A stretch of DNA of 42,317 nt from a bacterium (GTDB lineage: Bacteria > Myxococcota_A > Bradymonadia > REDH01), in NCBI GenBank assembly GCA_030427825.1, contig JAUICO010000035.1, forward strand, positions 1 to 42,317, written 5' to 3'. Of the stretch, positions 32,782 through 40,766 are shown in pieces. The position numbers and the translations under genes were made by a program. The notes beneath the pieces were generated by a model. That model worked only from the letters and a program-made list of their open reading frames with translations, did not search any database and was not told where the DNA came from. The stretch's first letter is position 1. The number at the start of each line of letters is the position of its first letter.

Positions 32782-34262
32782 TACCCATCCAACCCCTCAG
32801 GGGCCGGCGGCCGGATTCGCCATGTTGTGCCATCAGGAGAGTCGTTCAGCTCGACGTACTTCGCTGCCAGTTCGTCTCGAATGCTGTCTGCTGCCGCCCA
32901 GTCTTTGTCCGCGCGTGCCTGACGGCGTCGCACGATCGCGTCCTCGACCCAGCTCTCCTCGACCTCAAACTGCTTCGCGAGCAGTTCGCGAATCTCGAGC
33001 AGGATGACGGTGGGGTCCGTGGCCCCGATACCGAAGATGCGTCCAAACACATCCATCAGCTCGTCACAGGCCGCGAGGTCCTCGAGCAGCTCCGGCTTCT
33101 TCGCAAGCTTCTTCGTGTTGAGGATTTCGTTCGCATCGCGGGCGGCCTCGTTCACAACCGAAAGAGCTACGCTTGTGTTGAAGTCGTCGTCCATGCCGCG
33201 GTGCAGCTGCTCAAGGTAGCTCTGCAGTCTGGCGGCATTCGCGGCAGGCTTTTCGGCGCGCGACCACAGCTCGTTAATGGCCTGCCTGGTGGTGTACAGG
33301 TACTGCACGCGGTCCCTCGCGGCGTCCAGGTACTGCGGGGCGTAGTTGATCTGTTTGCGATAGTGCGCGGTCATCATGAAGTAGCGCACAGTCTCCGGGT
33401 GCTGCTGATCCAGCACATCACGAATCGTCCAGAAGTTGTCGAGCGACTTCGACATCTTTTCGCCGTCGATATTGAGCATCGCCGAGTGCATCCAATAGTT
33501 TGAAAATGTGCACCCGGTCGCGCCTTCAGACTGCGCGATTTCGTTCTCGTGGTGTGGAAATTGAAGGTCGCTGCCGCCGCCGTGAATATCGAATGTGTTG
33601 CCGAGGTGCTTCGTGCTCATCACCGAGCACTCGATGTGCCAACCGGGTCGGCCGGGCCCCCACGGGCTCTCCCAGGAAGGCTCGCCGGGCTTGACGCTCT
33701 TCCACAACGCAAAGTCGAAGGGGTTGCGCTTGCGATCGTCGATCGCGATGCGCTCGCCGGCACGCATGTCGTCGAGAACGCGCCCCGAGAGGCGCCCATA
33801 GTTCTCGAAGGACTCAACCGCGTAGTACACATCGCCGTCGACCGCGTAGGCGTGCCCTCGCTCGATCAGCGTCTCGACCATGGCGACGATCTCGTCCAGG
33901 TGCTCGCTGACCTTCGGAGCGACATCCGGCGCGACAAGTCCCAGGCGCTCCATGTCGGCGTCGAAGCACTCGATGTATTGTGCGGACAGGACAAGCGGAT
34001 CCACCCCGCGCTCGTTCGCCCGGTTGATGATCTTGTCGTCAATGTCTGTGTGGTTGCGAACGTAGCGAACCTCGTACCCACGATAGCGAAGGTAGCGCAC
34101 GACATGATCGAAGGTGATGAAGGTACGTCCATGCCCGATGTGTGCGAGGTCGTAGACCGTAACGCCGCACACGTAGATGCCGACTCGGCCCGGCTCCAAT
34201 GTCTCAAGCGGGCGCTTCCTGCTCGCGAGGGTGTCGTAGATCGTAATGGTCGGCAGTGTCAT
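32781..34262 (-). CDS. cysS: Cysteinyl-tRNA synthetase
   Basis: This 493-residue class I synthetase has Cys 32 (YVCGVTVYD) and the HIGH motif at 41-44 (AHIGHGRT). The zinc-site segments WHIECSVMS and FPHHENEIAQSE and the KMSKS loop GEKMSKSLDNF follow, then an anticodon-binding helical domain ending in the usual basic region (RRRQARADKDWAAAD). It charges tRNA-Cys in the cytoplasm. A 36-residue upstream in-frame extension is excluded: MTLPTITIYDTL matches the family start and GGGGAG lies just upstream. Confidence 0.97.
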   Translation of the reverse strand: MTLPTITIYDTLASRKRPLETLEPGRVGIYVCGVTVYDLAHIGHGRTFITFDHVVRYLRYRGYEVRYVRNHTDIDDKIINRANERGVDPLVLSAQYIECFDADMERLGLVAPDVAPKVSEHLDEIVAMVETLIERGHAYAVDGDVYYAVESFENYGRLSGRVLDDMRAGERIAIDDRKRNPFDFALWKSVKPGEPSWESPWGPGRPGWHIECSVMSTKHLGNTFDIHGGGSDLQFPHHENEIAQSEGATGCTFSNYWMHSAMLNIDGEKMSKSLDNFWTIRDVLDQQHPETVRYFMMTAHYRKQINYAPQYLDAARDRVQYLYTTRQAINELWSRAEKPAANAARLQSYLEQLHRGMDDDFNTSVALSVVNEAARDANEILNTKKLAKKPELLEDLAACDELMDVFGRIFGIGATDPTVILLEIRELLAKQFEVEESWVEDAIVRRRQARADKDWAAADSIRDELAAKYVELNDSPDGTTWRIRPPAPEGLDG

Positions 34263-34432
34263 TGGCTCCCCGGGACACATAGGCAGGGCGCGGCTATAGT
34301 TCAGCCTGCCGGACCGCGCCAGTAGGGGTATGGCCTCAGTTCCGCGCGCGCCGGCAGGGTTGGACGGCACAATGGGCTTGTCACCGCGCTCCTGCTATCT
34401 GCGCGAGGGCACCTATCCGGAGCGAGGCCACG

Positions 34433-35044
34433 ATGAACGCACCCGAACAGCTGGATTTCTACTTCGATATCGGCTCGCCGTACTCGTACCTTTCAGCACA
34501 TCGGGTCGAGGCGTTCGGTGAGCGCCTCGGGCTCGAAGTCCAGTGGGTCCCATTCCTGCTGGGTGGCGTCTTCCAGGCGGTCGGCAACGACATGCCGGCG
34601 CGCATCAAGCCCAAGGGCGACTGGTTGTTTCGCGACGTCACGATGCAGGCGAAGCGCCAGGGCGTTCCCTTTCGCATGAGCTCTCATTTTCCGATCAACT
34701 CCATACGCCCGCAGCGGGCCCTGGTTGCCGCCGGCCGATTACACGGTCAGGCGGGCATTCGAGGCCTCGCGATGCCGCTCTTCGACGCGTACTGGGCCGA
34801 AGACAGGGACGTCTCGAAGCCGGAGGAGCTCGTGGCCGTCGCCAACAGGGCAGGGCTCAACGGAGAGATGATCGCAGAGATGTGCGGTGATCCCGAGGTG
34901 AAGCAGGAGCTCATCGACATCACCGCTGCGGCGGTCGAACGAGGTGCCTTCGGCGCTCCGACCTTCGTGATCCGAGATCAGCTCTTCTGGGGCAACGACC
35001 GCTTCGATCTGATGGAGTGGTACCTGCGCGACTTTCGTCGCTAG
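34433..35044 (+). CDS. DsbA-fold protein, 2-hydroxychromene-2-carboxylate isomerase-like
   Basis: This 203-residue protein starts FYFDIGSPYSYL, the signature of the DsbA-like family that includes 2-hydroxychromene-2-carboxylate isomerase (NahD) and kappa-class GST. Ser in GSPYS stands where DsbA has its Cys pair. The cis-Pro loop GAPTFVI is near residue 179. The family isomerises chromene carboxylates with glutathione in aromatic degradation, but no degradation genes are nearby, so the substrate is uncertain. GAGG lies 5 nt before the ATG. The gene is divergent from cysS. Confidence 0.88.
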   Translation: MNAPEQLDFYFDIGSPYSYLSAHRVEAFGERLGLEVQWVPFLLGGVFQAVGNDMPARIKPKGDWLFRDVTMQAKRQGVPFRMSSHFPINSIRPQRALVAAGRLHGQAGIRGLAMPLFDAYWAEDRDVSKPEELVAVANRAGLNGEMIAEMCGDPEVKQELIDITAAAVERGAFGAPTFVIRDQLFWGNDRFDLMEWYLRDFRR

Positions 35045-35084
35045 CCCGAGGCCTCTACTGGTCGGGCGTTTCGCCTGCCCGGCC

Positions 35085-35110
35085 GAAGCGCCCGGCGCGT
35101 CGGGCGCTTC
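35085..35110. terminator. GC-rich hairpin between convergent genes
   Basis: The perfect 10-bp arms GAAGCGCCCG and CGGGCGCTTC flank a 6-nt loop. The hairpin lies 41 bases after the isomerase stop and before the convergent peptidoglycan-binding-domain gene. It lacks a T-run but is the strongest stem in this 171-base gap. Confidence 0.5.
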
Positions 35111-35215
35111 CGGGGCTTCCGGGGCGGAAAAACGAGATTCGGGCGCCCGGCATCCTGCAGCTTCCTGCGGACATCAGAGCACCCGAACGCGATGCCGGCG
35201 CGTGCCGGCGGCGGA

Positions 35216-35629
35216 TTACTTCTTGCCGAAGATCGAGCCCATCACCTTGTCAGCTGCGCTCTCAGCCTTCGAAGCCGGCGGAGCCTGAGCCTTGACGGCC
35301 TTTTCGGCAGCTGCAGCTTTGCCCTGTGCCATCTTCTTGACCTGCTGCTTGGCAGCCGCGGCCTTCTCGTTGGCGGCGGCGGTTGCTTTGGCCACCATCT
35401 CGTCAATCTGCGCCTGAATTGCACCGGCGGTGTTCTTGCCGACGATACCGTCGACCGAGAGGCCGGCCTTTTCCTGCACAGCCTTTACGGCTGCGCGGGT
35501 CTTTGCGCCGAAGTCGCCGTCGATTCCGCCGGTGTCGTGGCCGAGCTTGGTAAGGACTGCCTGCAGTGCCTTCACAGCTTCGCCCTTGGCGCCACCCTTC
35601 AGCAGTTTTCCATCGAATTCGTATTTCAC
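35216..35629 (-). CDS. Peptidoglycan-binding-domain (PG_binding_1) protein with Ala/Lys-rich tail
   Basis: This 137-residue protein has a PG_binding_1-type domain at about 10-70 (LLKGGAKGEAVKALQAVL, IDGDFGAKTRAAVKAVQ, VDGIVGKNT). A charged Ala/Lys-rich helix at about 75-125 and a short tail SIFGKK follow. The start is assigned to the GTG at 35629 because GGAGGAG lies 6 nt upstream; a TTG at 35644 would place that Shine-Dalgarno inside the gene. There is no signal peptide, which is odd for a wall-binding domain. The Ala/Lys helix resembles histone-H1-like or LEA-like tails, but this is only a resemblance. Confidence 0.82.
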   Translation of the reverse strand: MKYEFDGKLLKGGAKGEAVKALQAVLTKLGHDTGGIDGDFGAKTRAAVKAVQEKAGLSVDGIVGKNTAGAIQAQIDEMVAKATAAANEKAAAAKQQVKKMAQGKAAAAEKAVKAQAPPASKAESAADKVMGSIFGKK

Positions 35630-35702
35630 TTCACTCTCCTCCAAGATCGCCGCGATGTGCCCTCGGAACTTCCGAGCGCGACTCAGGTGTAAACGCCGTG
35701 GC

Positions 35703-35753
35703 GCGCGGCCGCAAGCATGTGTGCGGGATTGGCCCCATCGGGGCCGGCCGCGC
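35703..35753 (-). terminator. Nested hairpins downstream of the Cys-rich metallophosphoesterase
   Basis: The perfect 9-bp outer arms GCGCGGCCG and CGGCCGCGC enclose a second stem, GGCCCC-ATC-GGGGCC (35731-35745). The structure abuts the metallophosphoesterase stop codon. No U-tract is visible. Confidence 0.45.
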
Positions 35754-38092
35754 TACAGCGAGTACGAGGTCACGATGTTGCCGTTGGTGTCGATCATGTC
35801 GATCGTAACGGCGCCGTTGTTGTACAGCACGTCGAGGAAATGGTGCTTCCCGAAGATTTCGGTCTGAATCTGCGGCCAGTCGTTGACCTCATTGAAGAAA
35901 CTGTCCGTCTCCAGGCCGCCACCGCCGCCGCCTGAGGTGAAGAAGGTGATCCCGCCGCTGGTCTGAGGGCTGTACACAAACATGTGGTTGTGACCGTTGA
36001 AGACAAGGTCGTATCCCCAGCCTTCGAGCTGGGGCTCCAGGAAGTCACGGACCTCTTCGCGATCAATTCCGGGCCAGGAGAAGGTGATGAACCCACCGTT
36101 CCAGTGGTTGATGCGCGGGGGGTGGTGGAAGATCGCGATCTGATACGCGGATGTCGTGAAGTCCGTGCTGCTGTGAATGTTCTGCAGGCAGGTCCACTGG
36201 GGATCGCCGGGTTCGAAATCCAGGACCGTGTCCATGATGAGGAAGAAGATCTCCCCGTACCGGTACCCGAAGCAGCGTTCGTCGCCCGGTTGCGAGTAGT
36301 AGGTGTTCATCAACAATGAGGCCGATACGGACTCCGTCAGGCTGCTCGAATTCGGATAGTACTCATGGTTGCCGGCGGCGGCCATGAAGGGGGTCTGATT
36401 CGCGAGGCCGAAGAGTGGCTTAAAGAGCTGGTTCCGATACTGGCTGTCGCTGCTCCAGTGCACCATGTCGCCGGCTCCCATGATGAAGTCCGGCTGTGTG
36501 GCGATCATCTCGTCGACGACGTTGTTGAACTCTGCGTCGCCGTCCTGGTTGTCGCCCCACACCGAGAACCGGATCGGCCCGGCAAAGGTGTCGACCGGCG
36601 CCGTCACGAAGGTATAGATGTCTGACGCCGTGCAATCCCATCCGACGCGGTAGTGATAGGTCGTATTCGGTGTCAGCCCGGTAAGGCGGAACTCGTGTTT
36701 GGTGACCGCGCTCGCCTCGTCGATGCGGGCACCGAGGGCAGAGGTGGTCCCGAACTCAACGAATCCGACGTTGGAGGCCGTTGACTCCCACCGCACCGAG
36801 ATCGCGTTCTCAGTGACCCACATCAGGTAGGGCGGTGCGTTGAAATGGCTGTAGTTATTCCCGGCCACGGTGGTGATCGACGAGCAGCCGCCGTTGGTCT
36901 GACAGGTCGCCGAGCAGGCGCCGGCGGGGCCGTTGAGGTCTCCGTCATCGCAGTCTTCGCCGTCGCCGGCGTCGGTGTTTCCGTCGCCGCAGAAGTTCGG
37001 GATACCGGGTCCGTTCGAGCAGGTACTGTCGCACACTGTGCACGTCTCCTGCCCATAGGGGCAGGTCTCTGTCGTCGCGTTTCCATCTTCGCAGTCTTCG
37101 TCAGGTTCGACGACTGCGTTGCCGCATGTAGAAGTACAGCCGCCGGCGTACCAGTTCTGGCAACTCTCACAGATCAGCCCGGGGGCGGCGACGTAGCCCA
37201 CGGTGGTGCAGTCCCTGCCGCCCAGGTCCGTAGGCTCACACACTTCGGTGCCGGTGATCATACCGTCGCCGCACACCTCCGTGCAGTCCGCGGGGCAGGT
37301 AGAGGAGATTTCGGTGCCGTTGCAGACGCTGTCGCCGCAGCTCTGCACGCCGGAACAGTCGTTGAAGCAGGTGCCGTTACCGGTCCCGTTCGCGATCCCG
37401 TCGTCGCAGGCCTCGCCGGGTTCCTGAACTCCATCGCCGCAGATGGACGTGCACGCTGTCGTGATGAATCCATCACAGGTGCCGTTACACACCACCGTCC
37501 AGGCTTCGCTGTATCCATAGCTCGTACAGTCAGTCGCTCCGACGTCCACGCCATCGCAGGTCTCGGTGCCGTTCGCTGTCTGGTCGCCGCAGAGGCTGCC
37601 GCAGTCAGCAGAGCACGTCGCTGTTGACTCGCCACCCCTGCACTCTCCGTCACCGCAAACAGAACTCGACTGCCCGATGCCCTCGGCGATCGCGTCGATC
37701 ACACGCTGCACGCCGGCTACCAGCAGGGGGCGCTGCAGGCGAAACTCCGTGCCTGTGCGAGCGGGAGACTGCCGCGTGTCGATGCCGATCCGCGTCTGCA
37801 CAGCGCCCGTCCGCGCTGACGAGCGCCGCTCGATGCTGCGTCGCGTGTGTGCGTAGCGAACAGGGAACGCGCGCGCCGCAAAGAATCCGGTCTCTGTGTA
37901 GCGCGCGAGCATCCCCCGCGCCTGCGACGCCGATGGCCGGCGCTCCTCGGCGCCTTCGTCCGTCTCTGTCAGGTGGGCCTGATCCGCAGCCTCGTCCACC
38001 GCGGTATCCGCAAGTGCGCCGGTGGAAACCGCCATCACGGCACAGACTGCCGCTGTTGTTGCGCAGCGTCGCGCACCACTGAGCCGAAGCAT
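35753..38092 (-). CDS. Exported Cys-rich metallophosphoesterase with DUF4215-like repeats
   Basis: This 779-residue protein starts with a signal peptide (RRCATTAAVCAVMAVSTGALA). A basic segment of about 100 residues follows, then Cys-rich repeats at about 140-400 of the DUF4215 kind (CGDGVQEPGEACDDG, CGDGMITGTEVCE, CGDGNTDAGDGEDCDDGD). A purple-acid-phosphatase-type sandwich (KHEFRLTGLTPNTTYHYRVG) precedes a metallophosphoesterase domain with WGDNQDGD, GAGDMVHWSSD, AAGNHEYYP, FHHPPRINHW and NGHNHMFVY. It is probably a surface or secreted phosphatase held by disulphides. The start MLRLSGARR at 38092 was chosen because it directly begins the signal peptide; an upstream in-frame extension of 20 residues is possible. 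The 779-residue length is coincidental to the super-repeat period. Confidence 0.88.
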   Translation of the reverse strand: MLRLSGARRCATTAAVCAVMAVSTGALADTAVDEAADQAHLTETDEGAEERRPSASQARGMLARYTETGFFAARAFPVRYAHTRRSIERRSSARTGAVQTRIGIDTRQSPARTGTEFRLQRPLLVAGVQRVIDAIAEGIGQSSSVCGDGECRGGESTATCSADCGSLCGDQTANGTETCDGVDVGATDCTSYGYSEAWTVVCNGTCDGFITTACTSICGDGVQEPGEACDDGIANGTGNGTCFNDCSGVQSCGDSVCNGTEISSTCPADCTEVCGDGMITGTEVCEPTDLGGRDCTTVGYVAAPGLICESCQNWYAGGCTSTCGNAVVEPDEDCEDGNATTETCPYGQETCTVCDSTCSNGPGIPNFCGDGNTDAGDGEDCDDGDLNGPAGACSATCQTNGGCSSITTVAGNNYSHFNAPPYLMWVTENAISVRWESTASNVGFVEFGTTSALGARIDEASAVTKHEFRLTGLTPNTTYHYRVGWDCTASDIYTFVTAPVDTFAGPIRFSVWGDNQDGDAEFNNVVDEMIATQPDFIMGAGDMVHWSSDSQYRNQLFKPLFGLANQTPFMAAAGNHEYYPNSSSLTESVSASLLMNTYYSQPGDERCFGYRYGEIFFLIMDTVLDFEPGDPQWTCLQNIHSSTDFTTSAYQIAIFHHPPRINHWNGGFITFSWPGIDREEVRDFLEPQLEGWGYDLVFNGHNHMFVYSPQTSGGITFFTSGGGGGGLETDSFFNEVNDWPQIQTEIFGKHHFLDVLYNNGAVTIDMIDTNGNIVTSYSL

Positions 38093-38263
38093 TTGCCCAC
38101 CCCAAATTGCAGAAACCACTGATGCAGCCCGGCGATCCGCACCAGCACACATCTCTCATTGACGTCCTGCATTGACGATCCCTGATTCTATGTCAAATGC
38201 GTGCGTGCCTGATCCGAGCGGGGTGATCGCACCCTTGTCCTGCCATGCGAAGCAGAGGTCCCG

Positions 38264-38920
38264 ATGAAAGCCGAGCCTGAAACGATGGAGCTTGTGTTCG
38301 TGCGCCGGGACGCCGCTGACTCGATCGACCGCGCCTGGGCGTACAACCTCGAGATGAGCCGACGGCGATCCGTGCGTGACTTCAGCTCTGAGACGGTGCC
38401 GTTGGAGGCGCTGCGTGCCGCGATTTCCGCCGCCGGCCAGGCGCCGTCCGGTGCCAACAAGCAGCCGTGGACCTTCGTCCTGGTCAGCGACCCGGAGCGT
38501 CGCGCAGCGATTAGGGACGCAGCAGAGCGCGAAGAGCGGGAGTTTTATGAGCGTCGGGCGTCGGACACCTGGCTCGACGATCTGGCCCATCTGGGCACGG
38601 ACTGGCGGAAGCCCTTTCTCACTGATGCCGGCGCCCTGATCGTCGTCTTTTCGCAGGCAACCGATGCACAGGGCGGGCCCCACTACTATGTCCGCGAGTC
38701 CGTCGGCATCGCCACCGGCATCCTGCTCTCTGCGCTTCACCTGGCCGGGTTCGCGACTCTGACGCACACTCCGAGCCCGATGCACTTTCTCAGAGAGCTG
38801 CTACAGAGGCCCGCGAACGAACGCGCCTACATGATCATTCCCGTGGGATACCCGGCAGATGGATGTCGCGTGCCGCAGATCAAACGCCGTGCTCTCGCCG
38901 ACATCCTGGTAGAGATGTAG
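38264..38920 (+). CDS. Nitroreductase family protein, iodotyrosine-deiodinase-like
   Basis: This 218-residue flavoprotein has SRRRSVRDFSSETVPLEAL, whose RRSxRxF binds FMN. APSGANKQPWTFVLV resembles the PSGAHxQPW of the iodotyrosine deiodinase/BluB-like branch, and SVGIATGILLSALHLAGFAT is the conserved helix. It would reduce or dehalogenate an organic substrate with FMN; the substrate is unknown. AGAGG lies 5 nt before the ATG. It is divergent from the Cys-rich metallophosphoesterase gene, with about 170 bases between the starts. Confidence 0.9.
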   Translation: MKAEPETMELVFVRRDAADSIDRAWAYNLEMSRRRSVRDFSSETVPLEALRAAISAAGQAPSGANKQPWTFVLVSDPERRAAIRDAAEREEREFYERRASDTWLDDLAHLGTDWRKPFLTDAGALIVVFSQATDAQGGPHYYVRESVGIATGILLSALHLAGFATLTHTPSPMHFLRELLQRPANERAYMIIPVGYPADGCRVPQIKRRALADILVEM

Positions 38921-39064
38921 ATGATCTCCGACGACCGGCGCCGGCGCGCACAGCGATTCTCGCTCCTCACGCTTTTCGGTGCTACAGGTCCTCGGTGAAG
39001 TGCAGCAGAAAAGGAACGACATTTCCCGGTACACGCGAGTGGACCGACAGTTCAGCGTACGCGG

Positions 39065-40753
39065 ATGATCAAGCTCGTCATACAGGATGAGGAGGGCCGT
39101 CGTACGACTGTGCCCCTCGTGCGCTCCGAGATCACGATCGGTCGCGCCGAAGGGAACACGATCCGTCTCACAGAACGGAACGTGTCTCGCACCCATGCGC
39201 GGATCTTCAGGGCGGATGGAACCGTCTTCGTTGAAGATACATCACGCTACGGGTCGACCAAGAACGGGACCCGCTTCACCGGGACGCGAGAATTCGCCCC
39301 GGCAGACCTGATTACGATCGGTGACTTTCGACTCCGCGTTATCGACGAATCTGTCTCGGTGGATCTTCCGCCCGAAGGAGATTTCGCGCACGAAGACACC
39401 ATGCCGGCCGCGACCTCCCCGGATTCCGGGGCCGACACGCCCCACGGAAAGCTGGTGTGCATTGCCGGCGCGCTGGAGGGAAGGGAGATTGCCCTGACGC
39501 GCGTCGACAGGACGATCGGCTCCGGTGTCGATGCCGACGTTACCATCGACGATGCGCAGCTGGAGACGGTACACGCCCGCCTCTCGCCGACGGATACCTC
39601 CCAGAGGATTACCCTCGTCAGCGCCGGTGCCATGAGTATCAACGGGCAGGCGGTGACCTCGATGGAGCTCCGTTCCGGTGATCGCATCGAGGTCGGCGGC
39701 CTGACCCTGGTGTACCTCGATTCAGACGAGTCCTCGGTCGAGCTGTTCGAGCTTGCCGAAGCAGAGGCTCGCAGCGGCGCCAGACCCTGGTGGGTCTATG
39801 CGGCGGGCGCCGCGCTGCTGCTCGCGCTGATCATCGCCGTCGTCGTACGCAGCTCCGGAGGGCAGCAGGCCGCAGACAGCTCCCTGACAGACCCGGAGCG
39901 CGCGACGCAGGGATCGGGTGAGTCTGTGGCTGATCGGGGCACGGTCGATCCGGACGTCACAGAGCGGCCCGAGCTCGCAGAGGCACCGCCGCCGGCAAAC
40001 TCCCTCATCATCGAAGGCCAGCGGCATCTCACCGCAGGAGAGTGGGACCGGGCTATCGCGATGCTCGGCAATGTCGGAGAGTCCGATCCCAACTACGATC
40101 TGGCCCTTTCTCTCGCGGACCAGGCGCGCCGCGAATCTGACAACGAAGGCATATGGCAACGTGCCCGTGCGTTGGAATCCGGCGGCGAGTTTGAGGCCGC
40201 CATCCGTGCCGTGGACTCCCTGCCCAACGGCAGCTGGTACGCAAGCGTCGCCGCTGAAGACGGACTTCGCGCCCGTGCGGCCGATGCATGGGCGGCAGAG
40301 CTGGTTCCACGCGCGCAATCGCTGCGTCGTCGCGAAGACTATCGCGGCGCGCGACACATGCTGGCGCCGGTCGATGAGCTGGTGCCCGGACAGCCCGCCG
40401 TGACCGCGGAGTTGAGGCGCATCGCGAGCGAAGAGCGTGGCGCTGACGGCGAAGGCGACGACGAGGCCGCTCGACAGCTTGACCGCGAGCAGCGCCGTGC
40501 CCGTGCGACAGAACTGAAGCGCGAGGCCGGTGCGGCTGCGATCGCGGGCAATCACCAGCGAGCCATCGTGCTGCTGGAAGAAGCCCGCGGCTACAGCTCG
40601 GACGCCGCGATCGACCTGGCTCTCTATAACAGCTACCGCGCCATCGGAAACGAGCACCGGGCGGCCCGACACCTGCGTCGGTACCTGGAGCGGCGTCCCA
40701 ACAGCGGACGTCGCGCAGAGTACGAAGCCTGGCTCGAAGCCCACGGCAACTGA
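39065..40753 (+). CDS. Double-FHA / single-TM / TPR-like signalling protein
   Basis: This 562-residue protein has a first FHA domain (about 1-95) with ITIGRAEGNTIRL, the phosphothreonine-binding SRTHARIF and STKNGT. A second FHA-like domain (about 125-220) has DRTIGSGVDADVTI but replaces SxxH with LETVHARL, so it may not bind phosphopeptides. One membrane helix lies at about 240-262 (VYAAGAALLLALIIAVVV). Helical TPR-like repeats follow to the C-terminus (GQRHLTAGEWDRAIAMLGNV, RAIVLLEEARGY). Cytoplasmic phospho-Thr sensing joined to a periplasmic scaffold is inferred; such proteins usually work with Ser/Thr kinases. No good Shine-Dalgarno precedes the ATG. It ends just before hflX. Confidence 0.87.
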   Translation: MIKLVIQDEEGRRTTVPLVRSEITIGRAEGNTIRLTERNVSRTHARIFRADGTVFVEDTSRYGSTKNGTRFTGTREFAPADLITIGDFRLRVIDESVSVDLPPEGDFAHEDTMPAATSPDSGADTPHGKLVCIAGALEGREIALTRVDRTIGSGVDADVTIDDAQLETVHARLSPTDTSQRITLVSAGAMSINGQAVTSMELRSGDRIEVGGLTLVYLDSDESSVELFELAEAEARSGARPWWVYAAGAALLLALIIAVVVRSSGGQQAADSSLTDPERATQGSGESVADRGTVDPDVTERPELAEAPPPANSLIIEGQRHLTAGEWDRAIAMLGNVGESDPNYDLALSLADQARRESDNEGIWQRARALESGGEFEAAIRAVDSLPNGSWYASVAAEDGLRARAADAWAAELVPRAQSLRRREDYRGARHMLAPVDELVPGQPAVTAELRRIASEERGADGEGDDEAARQLDREQRRARATELKREAGAAAIAGNHQRAIVLLEEARGYSSDAAIDLALYNSYRAIGNEHRAARHLRRYLERRPNSGRRAEYEAWLEAHGN

Positions 40754-40766
40754 CGGATTCAAGACC

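Noticed and set aside
38156..38785. A 209-codon minus-strand frame opposite the nitroreductase
   Set aside because: The plus-strand frame has clear FMN-binding motifs and a Shine-Dalgarno.
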